From Nocardia araoensis NBRC 100135 (GTDB lineage: Bacteria > Actinomycetota > Actinomycetes > Mycobacteriales > Mycobacteriaceae), in contig NZ_BAFR01000056.1 in the NCBI RefSeq assembly GCF_000308435.1, positions 1 to 47,974 on the forward strand: DNA of 47,974 nt, in the 5' to 3' direction. Below the pieces are notes generated by a model. The model saw only the letters and a list, made by a program, of their open reading frames with translations, ran no database searches and was not told where the DNA came from. A program made the translations under genes and the position numbers. Shown here one piece after another: positions 25,264 to 33,838 of this stretch (positions are counted from its first letter, which is position 1; the number at the start of each line of letters is the position of its first letter).

Positions 25264-25869
25264 ATGATCCGGCTGTTGCTGGCGGACGACCAAGCCCTGG
25301 TGCGCGGCGCGCTGGCCGCGCTGCTCGGGCTGGAGAACGACCTGGAGGTGGTCGGCGAGGTCGGGCGCGGCGACGAGGTGCTCGACGCGGTCGCGCGGAC
25401 CGGTCCCGATGTGGTGCTGCTGGATGTCGAGATGCCCGGGATGGACGGCATCACGGTGGCCGAGAAGCTGCACGCCGCTCACCCGGGCGTGCGGATCCTG
25501 ATGGTCACCACCTTCGGCAGGCCCGGCTATCTGCGCCGCGCGATCGACGCGGGCGCGAGCGGTTTCGTCGTCAAGGACACTCCGGCCAGGGAATTGGCCG
25601 ACGCCGTTCGGCGCGCACAGATGGGGTTGCGGGTGATCGACCCGGGCCTGGCCGCGGAAACGTTGACGGCGGGCACCTCCCCGCTGACCGCACGAGAGCG
25701 CGAGGTGCTCGCCGCGGCGGCCGACGGCGCGCCCGCGAGCGCCATCGCCAAGCGGTTACACCTGTCGGAAGGCACTGTCCGCAACCATCTATCGTCGGCG
25801 ATCGGCAAGACCGGCACGAGCACACGCGCGGAAGCGGTACGCGCGGCGGAACGTCTCGGCTGGCTGTGA
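25264..25869 (+). CDS. NarL/LuxR-type response regulator
   Basis: The 201 aa product has a receiver domain with acidic Asp8/Asp9, phospho-acceptor Asp54 and Lys104. A C-terminal LuxR-type HTH follows (about 140-195; LTAREREVLAAAADG ... IAKRLHLSEGTVRNHLSSAIGKTG). It is paired with the kinase immediately upstream and probably activates the ABC exporter genes through the dyad at 22041-22060 (inference). Confidence 0.95.
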   Translation: MIRLLLADDQALVRGALAALLGLENDLEVVGEVGRGDEVLDAVARTGPDVVLLDVEMPGMDGITVAEKLHAAHPGVRILMVTTFGRPGYLRRAIDAGASGFVVKDTPARELADAVRRAQMGLRVIDPGLAAETLTAGTSPLTAREREVLAAAADGAPASAIAKRLHLSEGTVRNHLSSAIGKTGTSTRAEAVRAAERLGWL

Positions 25870-25885
25870 CGGGCGGATCATCCTG

Positions 25886-26491
25886 CTATCGGGCGGGCTC
25901 GCCGTAGGGGAGCAGGGTGCGCACGCCGAGCGCCAGCGTCTGCGGGTCGAGATCGCCGAGGATGAGGTGCTGGAGGATGAATCCCGGCAGCAGTCCGATG
26001 ATCGCCTTGGCCACGGCGTCGACGTCGGCGTCCGCGGGTAGCCAGCCTTTGTCGCGCATGCGCTCGGCGTAGGTCACCCAGAGCGCGCGCATCGCGAGCA
26101 TCGTCTCGCGGACCATCACCGCCGCCCTGGGATGCACCAGGGCCAGGGCCCAGGCTTGCGGCGCCAGTCGCACCGGCCCGTCGGGCCCGCTGCGCCGCAC
26201 GACCTCCTCGGCGATCATGGTGATGAGTTCGGCGGGCGTGGGCAGTGGATCGCGGCGGATGGCCTCGTCCATGGCGATGCGCAAGGCCACCGTCGTCTCC
26301 GTGGCAAGCGCCGTGATCAGCTCGTCCTTGCTCTTGAAGTAGCGGTAGACGGCACCGGCCGAGAGCCCCGATTCCGCGAAAACGTCCTGCATGGAGGTCT
26401 CGTGGAACCCCTTGCGGGCGAAGCAGCTGCGCGCGGCGTCCATGATCTGCTGCCTGCGGCGTTCCAGATGTTCTTCGCTGACTCGGGGCAT
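25886..26491 (-). CDS. TetR-family transcriptional regulator
   Basis: The 201 aa product has an N-terminal TetR HTH (RRRQQIMDAARSCFARKGFHETSMQDVFAESGLSAGAVYRYFKSKDELI, read as about residues 11-58) and a helical C-terminal ligand domain. It is divergent from a membrane protein gene at 26596. Two related operator-like elements lie in the 104-bp gap, so it probably represses that gene and itself. Its 3' end is 16 bp from the convergent response regulator. Confidence 0.94.
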   Translation of the reverse strand: MPRVSEEHLERRRQQIMDAARSCFARKGFHETSMQDVFAESGLSAGAVYRYFKSKDELITALATETTVALRIAMDEAIRRDPLPTPAELITMIAEEVVRRSGPDGPVRLAPQAWALALVHPRAAVMVRETMLAMRALWVTYAERMRDKGWLPADADVDAVAKAIIGLLPGFILQHLILGDLDPQTLALGVRTLLPYGEPAR

Positions 26492-26504
26492 GGGCCAAAA
26501 ATAA

Positions 26505-26579
26505 AACGAATATCCGTTCTTGACAACTGCACGGCCTCATGCGACCGTAGGACGAAACTAAAAAGAACGAGCATTCGAT
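26505..26579. promoter_or_regulatory. Paired TetR-type operators with a TTGACA -35
   Basis: AACGAATATCCGTT (26505-26518) and AACGAGCATTCGAT (26566-26579) share AACGA-N2-AT-N-CG-N-T in the gap between the divergent TetR and membrane genes. TTGACA (26520-26525) directly follows the first. No good -10 is visible at the usual spacing. Confidence 0.55.
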
Positions 26580-26595
26580 TTTTAGGGAGAAGGTC

Positions 26596-27567
26596 ATGAA
26601 CACCACGCAGCGGGCGTTCGCTGTCGGCCTCGGCGCCACCCTGCTCCAGGCTCTGATGCTGATCGCGTTCGCCTGGCCCGCCGCGAACATCGCGCCTCGT
26701 GACCTGCCGCTGGCCGTGACCGGTCCGCAGGCCGCGATGATCACCGGCAAGCTCGCCGAGCACAGTCCGGGCGCCTTCGAGATCACCACGCCCGCGGACG
26801 AGGCCGCCGCCCGCGCCGCCATTCAGGACCGAGAGGTCTACGGGGCGATCGTCACCGGCGACGGGCCGCCGCGTGTGCTGGTCGCCTCCGGGGCGAGTCC
26901 TGCTGTCGCACAACAGCTCACGCAGATCGGGCAGCAGCTCTCCGGCGCGCCCGCCGCCCGGGTCGAGGACGTGGTGGCGGCCGACTCGGACGATCCCCGG
27001 GGCGCGGCGTTCGGCGCGATGGTGCTGCCGCTGGTGATGTCCGGCATCGCGGCGGGCGTGCTCCTGGCCTTGCTGATCCCGTCGATCGGGGGCAAGGTAC
27101 TCGGGCTGGTGACTTTCGGCGTCGCGGGCGGACTGCTCAGCATGGCGATCATCCAGGGCTGGCTGTCGGTCGTGCCCGGCTCGTATCCGGTGCTCGCGGC
27201 CATCGGGGGGTTGGTGTCGTTCGCGGTCGCCGGCGCGGTGGTCGGCCTCGCCGCCGTCATCGGGCGAGCGGGCATCGGCATCGCCGCGCTCACCATGCTG
27301 CTGATCGGCAATCCGTTCTCGGCGGCCACCTCCGCGCCCGAGCTGCTGCCACAGCCGTGGGGCGCTGTCGGCCAGTTGCTGCCGCCCGGCGCCGCCGCGT
27401 CGCTGCTGCGCTCGGTCGCGTTCTTCGACGGCGCCGCCGCGACCGGTCCGCTGCTGGTGCTGCTGGTCTGGAGCGCGGTCGCGCTCGCGCTGCTCGGCGT
27501 GGCCGCGGTGCGCGGTCGTCCGGCGCAGGCGCCGGCATCTGCCCGGGACACGGTCCCGGTCGGCTGA
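26596..27567 (+). CDS. Membrane protein, YhgE/ABC-2-permease-like
   Basis: The 323 aa product has one N-terminal membrane helix (about 8-28), an extracytoplasmic domain of about 110 residues (APRDLPLAVTGPQAAM ... GAIVTGDGPPRVLVASGAS), then five or so further helices from about 145 to 305. This layout matches YhgE/Pip-type membrane proteins and ABC-2 permease relatives. No ATPase gene is adjacent. The ATG follows GGGAGAAGG. It is under likely control of the divergent TetR protein; the substrate is unknown. Confidence 0.85.
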   Translation: MNTTQRAFAVGLGATLLQALMLIAFAWPAANIAPRDLPLAVTGPQAAMITGKLAEHSPGAFEITTPADEAAARAAIQDREVYGAIVTGDGPPRVLVASGASPAVAQQLTQIGQQLSGAPAARVEDVVAADSDDPRGAAFGAMVLPLVMSGIAAGVLLALLIPSIGGKVLGLVTFGVAGGLLSMAIIQGWLSVVPGSYPVLAAIGGLVSFAVAGAVVGLAAVIGRAGIGIAALTMLLIGNPFSAATSAPELLPQPWGAVGQLLPPGAAASLLRSVAFFDGAAATGPLLVLLVWSAVALALLGVAAVRGRPAQAPASARDTVPVG

Positions 27568-27608
27568 ATCATCTGCACGGGGTCGTCCGCGAGCAACGGC
27601 CCTGCGCC

Positions 27609-27656
27609 ACCGCAGCCGTTCTCGCCGGGGCGAACTCCGGTGAGAACGGCTGCGGT
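27609..27656. terminator. Bidirectional terminator hairpin
   Basis: A perfect 15-bp stem (27609-27623 with 27642-27656, ACCGCAGCCGTTCTC / GAGAACGGCTGCGGT) lies between the convergent stops of the membrane protein (27567) and the lipoprotein (27665). A CCGG/CCGG inner pair extends it. Confidence 0.85.
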
Positions 27657-27664
27657 CGATCGAA

Positions 27665-28624
27665 TCAGCCGACGGTGAACGACAGTGTGGGCGCCGTGGC
27701 CGCGCCCTCTTGCTTCTGGGCGTTGTAGGTCACCGTGTAGGGGCCGGCGCCGGGGGAGGGAACCACGAAGATCACGTAGTTCTTCGGGTTGTCGATGGTC
27801 TCGTTCGCGTTGAGCAACTCGTTGATCGGGCCGCGGACGTCGGCGGGCACGGTCTTGCCATCGGGAGTCCGGACGGTGAAGTAGTCGTAGTAGATGTTGG
27901 TCCCGCCCGCGGCGATGCCGGGACCGCCGACGAGCTTGATGCGCAGTGCCAGATCGGACTTGCCGTTCTCGTTCTCGGTGTAGCTCGGGCTCATCCGGCC
28001 GCCGGTGATCTGTACGGTCGTCTGGTCCTGCACGAGGGTGCCGGTGACGGCCAGCGTCTTGGGTTGGACACTGTCCACCTTGCCCGTCGCGGCGAGCGGG
28101 ATCTTGGTCTGGTTGTCGGCGGCCTGGCCGTACACGATGGTCATCGTGTCGATGAGGTGCTCGGCGTCCTCGGCCGATTTCACCGACGTGGTCGCGGTGC
28201 CGGTGGCCGAGCCGTTGCCGGGCACCGTCGGGCTGTCGAAGATCGCGCCGCCGTCCACCTCTTTGCCGACCAGCAGTGACGGCGTGATGCTCAGCGTGTG
28301 GTTGTCGAGAGTGGTGTTCTTGTAGGTGATGTCGATGCGCACCTTCGCGCCGCCGTATTCGTCCGGCACCACGGTCGCCTTGTCCACGGTGATGTCGAAT
28401 CCGTCGTACCAGCCGATCTTGTTCACGGTGCGGACTGTCGACTGCCCGTTCGTCCCTACCGGCTCGGCTGCGATTCCGGTGGTCGACGGGGCCGCCACCG
28501 GCGTGCCGTCCTCGTCCTGGCACGCCGAAAGCAACAGCGCCGAGGCCACGACGAGCGCGGCCCCGGCGACGGTCACGGCCCGGCGGCGCACCGGGCGTAC
28601 GGATGAGTCGATGATCGTTGACAC
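27665..28624 (-). CDS. DUF4352-type lipoprotein
   Basis: The 319 aa product has a basic N-terminus, a hydrophobic helix and the lipobox LLSAC with Cys35, so it should be lipid-anchored outside the membrane. The mature part is a repeated beta-sandwich (VRIDITYKNTTLDNHTLSITPSLLV; later DLALRIKLVGGPG), as in DUF4352/telomeric-repeat-factor-like extracellular domains. The GTG at 28622-28624 is chosen: GGGAGG stands 5 nt upstream, and the open frame beyond is a shadow of zur. The function is unknown. It lies downstream of smtB-zur on the same strand, but 127 bp away. Confidence 0.85.
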   Translation of the reverse strand: MSTIIDSSVRPVRRRAVTVAGAALVVASALLLSACQDEDGTPVAAPSTTGIAAEPVGTNGQSTVRTVNKIGWYDGFDITVDKATVVPDEYGGAKVRIDITYKNTTLDNHTLSITPSLLVGKEVDGGAIFDSPTVPGNGSATGTATTSVKSAEDAEHLIDTMTIVYGQAADNQTKIPLAATGKVDSVQPKTLAVTGTLVQDQTTVQITGGRMSPSYTENENGKSDLALRIKLVGGPGIAAGGTNIYYDYFTVRTPDGKTVPADVRGPINELLNANETIDNPKNYVIFVVPSPGAGPYTVTYNAQKQEGAATAPTLSFTVG

Positions 28625-28751
28625 GCTGCCCTCCCAGCAGATGGCGGATCCTTCGTAGCGGGCCCGGATCGGCTCGGCCTTTCGAGGATCTCGCCGGTGA
28701 ATCTCCGCTGGTCGCAGGCGCGTTAACCAGACACGCCGGGAATCGGGCCGC

Positions 28752-29186
28752 TCACCCGTCGCAGCGGCGCGCCGTCCCGCAGGCCGTGCAGGTGCCGAAC
28801 ACCTCGAGGGTGTGGCTGATCTCGGTGAAGCCGTGCTCGCCCGCGATCGACTCGGCCCACGCCTCCACCGTCGGACCCTCCACCTCCACGGTGCGGCCGC
28901 AATGCCTGCACACCAAGTGGTGATGATGCCCGGTGGAGCACTGGCGGTAGACCGACTCGCCGGAGTCGGTGCGCAGCACGTCGACCATGCCCGCGTCGGC
29001 CAGCGACTGCAGCGTCCGGTAGACCGTGGTGAGCCCGATGCCCTCGCCGCGTTTGCGCAGTTCGTCGTGTAGGTCCTGGGCGGAGCGGAACTCATCGATG
29101 TCACCGAGCAGCGCGGCGATGGCGCTGCGCTGCCTGGTGCTGCGGATGCCGACCGGTTTCTGCGGAACGGTCGTGTTGTCTGGCAC
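28752..29186 (-). CDS. zur: Zinc uptake regulator Zur (FurB)
   Basis: The 144 aa Fur-family repressor has a winged HTH (about 14-72; RSAQDLHDELRKRGEGIGLTTVYRTLQSLADAG), a HHHH metal cluster (87-90), and two CxxC pairs (Cys93/Cys96 and Cys133/Cys136) for structural zinc. It follows smtB with a 3-nt gap, the known mycobacterial smtB-furB zinc operon, next to divergent glyS as in M. tuberculosis. On that basis Zur is preferred over iron-sensing Fur. The GTG start has GGAAGGG upstream. Confidence 0.92.
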   Translation of the reverse strand: MPDNTTVPQKPVGIRSTRQRSAIAALLGDIDEFRSAQDLHDELRKRGEGIGLTTVYRTLQSLADAGMVDVLRTDSGESVYRQCSTGHHHHLVCRHCGRTVEVEGPTVEAWAESIAGEHGFTEISHTLEVFGTCTACGTARRCDG

Positions 29187-29189
29187 GAA

Positions 29190-29540
29190 TCACCCTTCCT
29201 CGGCGTGCGCGACGGCGTCGACGACGATGTGCGCCAGATGGTCGTCGACGAGTTCGTAGAGCACCTCGCGACCCGAACGCTCACCGTGCACGACACCGGC
29301 GGCCTTGAGGATACGCAGATGCTGACTGACCAGTGGTTGCGTGACACCGAGCGCGTCGACCAGTTCGTGCACACACCGCGGTGATTCGCGCAACTGCAGC
29401 ACGATAGCAATCCGAACCGGCGCGGCCAGCGCCCGCAGCAGCTCACCCGCGTCCTCCAGCACGGTTCGCGGGGGTACCGGCGCCGGTCCCGGCGACCGAT
29501 ACGGGTTGTGCGGCGGTGCCGCGGCGGTCTCGGCGGTCAT
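29190..29540 (-). CDS. smtB: ArsR/SmtB-family zinc-sensing repressor
   Basis: The 116 aa product has a winged HTH (about 50-92; [27 protein letters not shown]). Its C-terminal helix exactly fits the alpha-5 zinc motif D-x-H-x10-H-x2-E (Asp99, His101, His112, Glu115), the SmtB-type sensor. In mycobacteria SmtB represses the smtB-zur operon and zinc relieves it. The first 25 residues are Pro/Ala-rich. The ATG has AAGGAG about 9 nt upstream. Confidence 0.93.
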   Translation of the reverse strand: MTAETAAAPPHNPYRSPGPAPVPPRTVLEDAGELLRALAAPVRIAIVLQLRESPRCVHELVDALGVTQPLVSQHLRILKAAGVVHGERSGREVLYELVDDHLAHIVVDAVAHAEEG

Positions 29541-29553
29541 GTCACCAACTCCT

Positions 29554-29568
29554 TAATGGAAAGCATTA
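29554..29568. promoter_or_regulatory. Dyad TAATG-N5-CATTA before smtB
   Basis: This perfect 5-bp interrupted dyad lies 13 bp upstream of the smtB start and beside its ribosome-binding site. It is a candidate SmtB or Zur operator, in the intergenic region shared with glyS. A second imperfect dyad (TATGCAC ... GTGCGCAT) lies at about 29579-29595. Confidence 0.4.
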
Positions 29569-29735
29569 CCAGTTTGCGTATGCACAGGTGCGCATGTCAA
29601 ACGGGCACGCCGAACCGTGCGGTTGAAGCCGCTGCGGGTGCTGCCGATAGGCTGGGCACGATCGCGGCCTCGACACAAAACTATCGTGTCGGGGCAATGC
29701 AAAAATCCGACTCGCAGTGGATGGAGAATTCTCGC

Positions 29736-31127
<1,392 letters not shown>

Positions 31128-31133
31128 ACCCCG

Positions 31134-31176
31134 ACGGCGGCGCCCCGTGGTCGACCCGGCCACGGGGCGCCGCCGT
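31134..31176. terminator. Bidirectional terminator hairpin after glyS
   Basis: A perfect 17-bp GC-rich stem (31134-31150 with 31160-31176) with a 9-nt loop fills the gap between the convergent stops of glyS (31127) and the DUF1707 gene (31177). Confidence 0.88.
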
Positions 31177-31563
31177 TCAGCCGTTCTTGCGGGTGACGAT
31201 TCCGATCGTGGTCGGGATGAGCAGCGCGAGGCCCCACGGCACCGCGACCCAGAACGGCCAGAAGTAACCCGCACCGGTGGCCAGATAGATCGCCACGCAC
31301 AGCGCGTTGACGAACACCCACGGCGTCCACATGATGGTGATCCACTGCGGGATGCCCCTGGCGCGCGCGGGCTGTGCTTCCCGTGTCGCGGGAAGGTCCG
31401 ACAGCAGCGGCGTCAGTTCGCCGTAGGTCTTGGCGGCATACACCTGTTGCAGCCGGTCGTCGAATTCGGCGAGCGACAACCTGCCCTCGTTCATCGCGAG
31501 GCGCAGCCGGTCGATGATCTTCTCCCGATCGGCGTCGGAGGCCCGCACGTGGTCCTGACTCAC
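31177..31563 (-). CDS. DUF1707 protein with two-helix membrane domain
   Basis: The 128 aa product begins with the DUF1707 signature (VRASDADREKIIDRLRLAMNEGRLSLAEFDDRLQQVYAAKTYGEL, about residues 6-50). Then come a short Arg/Pro linker and two membrane helices (about 78-97 and 102-122) ending in RKNG. Such proteins are small actinobacterial membrane proteins of unknown role. The GTG start has TAGTCT exactly 6 nt upstream. Confidence 0.9.
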   Translation of the reverse strand: MSQDHVRASDADREKIIDRLRLAMNEGRLSLAEFDDRLQQVYAAKTYGELTPLLSDLPATREAQPARARGIPQWITIMWTPWVFVNALCVAIYLATGAGYFWPFWVAVPWGLALLIPTTIGIVTRKNG

Positions 31564-31569
31564 GGTGTC

Positions 31570-31575
31570 AGACTA
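31570..31575 (-). promoter_or_regulatory. -10 box TAGTCT of DUF1707 gene
   Basis: On the minus strand TAGTCT ends exactly 6 nt before the GTG at 31563, consistent with leaderless transcription. Confidence 0.55.
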
Positions 31576-31606
31576 GGTCCACTCGGCCGATGACGCGGTG
31601 TGTTCG

Positions 31607-31755
31607 TCAGTGGCAAGGGGATTGGGCCTTGTCGTAGCGCGACACGGCCGCGAAGGAGGTGTCCTGCGCGTTCAGGTGCGCGAGGTGGCCGACGTTGTCC
31701 AGCTGATACGCGCGGCCAGCCATTCTTCGCGTGACGCCACGTCGGGGCGGTTCAT
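31607..31755 (-). pseudogene. Remnant of a DUF899 (thioredoxin-like) gene
   Basis: From the ATG at 31755 the frame reads MNRPDVASREEWLAAR, the typical start of DUF899 family proteins, then stops at 31672. In a neighbouring frame the next bases read YQLDNVGHLAHLNAQDTSFA and AVSRYDKAQSP before a stop at 31607. This resembles the interior of the same family (the HL-x-RDT-x-VSRAP region). The gene, normally about 230 aa, therefore seems to have lost most of its body by internal deletion with a frameshift and by loss of its C-terminus. Confidence 0.6.
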
Positions 31756-31847
31756 AGGGGTCTCCTCGATGTCGGGGCAGTGCTCTGTACAGGTAGACGG
31801 AGCCACTCCGTGGGAGTCATCGGCGGACCGAGGAATCCGTCCGGAGG

Positions 31848-32456
31848 TCAGAGCGGAACGTCCCAGAACGCCAGCTCGTGCCCGAGCCCTTCGCGGAACC
31901 GCTCTTCCGCCCGCGCCGGATCGGCCCCCGACTCGTCGATCATCTGCGCGCAGCGGCGGGTGAGGGCGGCGAAACCGGGATCGGCGTAGGTGTCGACCCA
32001 GCGCCGGTAGCGCGGTTCGGCGGGCGGGTGCTCGGCCAGGCGCGCCCCGAGCGTGGAGTATCCCCACATGCACGGATAGAGCGCGGCGAGACCTTCGCCG
32101 TAGGACGCGGCGGAGTCCAGCAGGAACGCCGTGTACGCCGCGCACGGAGCGCCTTTGACCGCGCCGTCGAGGTCCGCGCCGAACTCGGCGGCCAGCGAGC
32201 GGTGCAGCGACAGCTCCTCGTGATAGGTGGCGTGCGCGAGGTCGACCAGGTCGCCGAGATGGGCTGCCGGAGCCTGCCAGGCGAGGCGGGCGAACACCCG
32301 GACGTAATCGAGCAGGAACAGGTAGTCCTGCTCCAGCCAGGACCGGAAGACCGGTTCGGGCAGGGTGCCCTGGGCGATACCCAGCACGGTGGGATGGGCG
32401 AGTTGTTCCTCCACCGCGGGAAGGCCGATCTGCTCCAGACGCGCCGCGAGACTCAT
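31848..32456 (-). CDS. TenA/thiaminase II-like protein
   Basis: The 202 aa all-helical protein has TenA family landmarks: FRSWLEQDYLFLLDYVRVFARL (about 37-58), a Cys129 in YPCMWGY corresponding to the TenA active-site cysteine region, and a C-terminal ELAFWD corresponding to the catalytic Glu region. TenA enzymes hydrolyse aminopyrimidines to salvage thiamin. Some relatives serve other nitrogen heterocycles, and no thi genes are nearby. The ATG at 32456 (MSLAARLEQIG) is favoured; an in-frame ATG 18 nt upstream is possible. It is divergent from the acyltransferase gene. Confidence 0.88.
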   Translation of the reverse strand: MSLAARLEQIGLPAVEEQLAHPTVLGIAQGTLPEPVFRSWLEQDYLFLLDYVRVFARLAWQAPAAHLGDLVDLAHATYHEELSLHRSLAAEFGADLDGAVKGAPCAAYTAFLLDSAASYGEGLAALYPCMWGYSTLGARLAEHPPAEPRYRRWVDTYADPGFAALTRRCAQMIDESGADPARAEERFREGLGHELAFWDVPL

Positions 32457-32522
32457 ACCGGCAGTCTTCCGCATCCGCCCGGTCGGTTTGCACTCGCGCC
32501 GGTAGTGCCGCACCCTTGCCGT

Positions 32523-33785
32523 GTGTTGTGGGATGAGGACGCTTCGATTCGGGTGCTGGCGCCGTCGGAGCAGCGGTTCGTACGGCATGGCACCTACACG
32601 GGCCGGTCGGTTTCGGTGCGGGGAGTGCTCGACGTGGGGGCGTTGCGGGAAGCATTCGCGCAGCTGCGGTGCGCGTATCCGGTGATCGGCTGCAGAATCG
32701 TGGAAGATGCTGAAGGGCAGGGATATCTGCTCGCCGCGCGGGAGAAGGCATGGGCCCCGGTTTCCGTGCGCGAGGGCGACCTGGCGGCGATCGGCATTCC
32801 CGCGATGGATCCGGCGGTGCAGTTGGCCTATCTGGATGTCGTCGGCTCGGGCGGGGAGGAGTGGCGTGTCACGTTGTTCGCTCACCACAGCGTCGCCGAC
32901 GCGGGCCACTGCGTAGAGCTGCTGTCCCGACTATGGGATTTCTATACCGGCAATGTCGAGGGACGGTCGACAGATATTGCGCCACAGGGCATTCCGCAAT
33001 CCTTGGAGTGGTATGTGTCGGCCCGCGGCATCACCGCGACCGCGCGGTCCGGATTCGAGGACGTGACCGAACCGCTTCCGCCGGAGGCGCGGAACGTGCC
33101 GACCGACAGCGCGGAACCCGCGCCGAGTACGCTCGCCCGTCCTGTGCGTGTGCGCCTGAACCGAGCGGCCACCGACCGGATCGTCGATCTCGCGCGCACC
33201 TCGGGTGTGACGTTCAACGGGCTGCTCACCGCCGCACTGCTGCGCGCGTACGCCCGTGAGACAGTCGGCGGCGCAACGTCTTTGGGCTTCCTGTACCCGG
33301 TGGACCTGCGCAATCGGCTGGAGCCGCCGGTCGCCGCCTCGGCGGGTACCAACATGGCCGGGATGGCATCCTTCGCGGCGGAGGTGGACCCGGCCGCCAG
33401 TCCGGTGGAATTGGCGCAACGCATCTCGGCTCGGCTGACCCGCGATCTGTCCGAGGGCGTCGTGCAGCAGTCCGTACTGCGTTTCCCGGATTACTACGGC
33501 GCCAGCAGGATTCACTCGCTGGCCGGGCACATCGCGGTGACCAATACCGGCGTCGTCCCGGTATTCCACACGCCCGCCGATCTCGAGCTCACCGATTACG
33601 AGATCGTCTACGTCTCGGCGCATCCTCGCCCGTCCGCGGGCGCGTCGGCCGCGGTCACCTTCCTGGCCTACACGTTCGCACGGGAGCTGACCGTCGGCGT
33701 GCTCGGCGGCGGCGCGCATGCCGACGGGCTGCCCGAGGCGGTGCGTGCGGAGCTGACCGCGTTATCGGCGGCCGGGGCCCGCTGA
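32523..33785 (+). CDS. PapA-type condensation-domain acyltransferase
   Basis: The 420 aa product resembles PapA acyltransferases and NRPS condensation domains. It has His-His-Ser-Val-Ala-Asp-Ala at 121-127 in place of HHxxxDG, so His122 and Asp126 are kept but the final Gly is Ala. FLYPVDLRNRL (about 257-267) and a late SLAGHIAVTNTG follow. PapA proteins esterify lipids such as phthiocerols and trehalose. No polyketide synthase is in the window, so the substrate is open. The start is GTG 32523 or TTG 32526. There is no clear ribosome-binding site. Confidence 0.82.
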   Translation: MLWDEDASIRVLAPSEQRFVRHGTYTGRSVSVRGVLDVGALREAFAQLRCAYPVIGCRIVEDAEGQGYLLAAREKAWAPVSVREGDLAAIGIPAMDPAVQLAYLDVVGSGGEEWRVTLFAHHSVADAGHCVELLSRLWDFYTGNVEGRSTDIAPQGIPQSLEWYVSARGITATARSGFEDVTEPLPPEARNVPTDSAEPAPSTLARPVRVRLNRAATDRIVDLARTSGVTFNGLLTAALLRAYARETVGGATSLGFLYPVDLRNRLEPPVAASAGTNMAGMASFAAEVDPAASPVELAQRISARLTRDLSEGVVQQSVLRFPDYYGASRIHSLAGHIAVTNTGVVPVFHTPADLELTDYEIVYVSAHPRPSAGASAAVTFLAYTFARELTVGVLGGGAHADGLPEAVRAELTALSAAGAR

Positions 33786-33838
33786 CCGGTGCCGGACCGA
33801 TTCCTGCTCCCGCTCGATCGGCGGGGCCAGGGGCGAGG

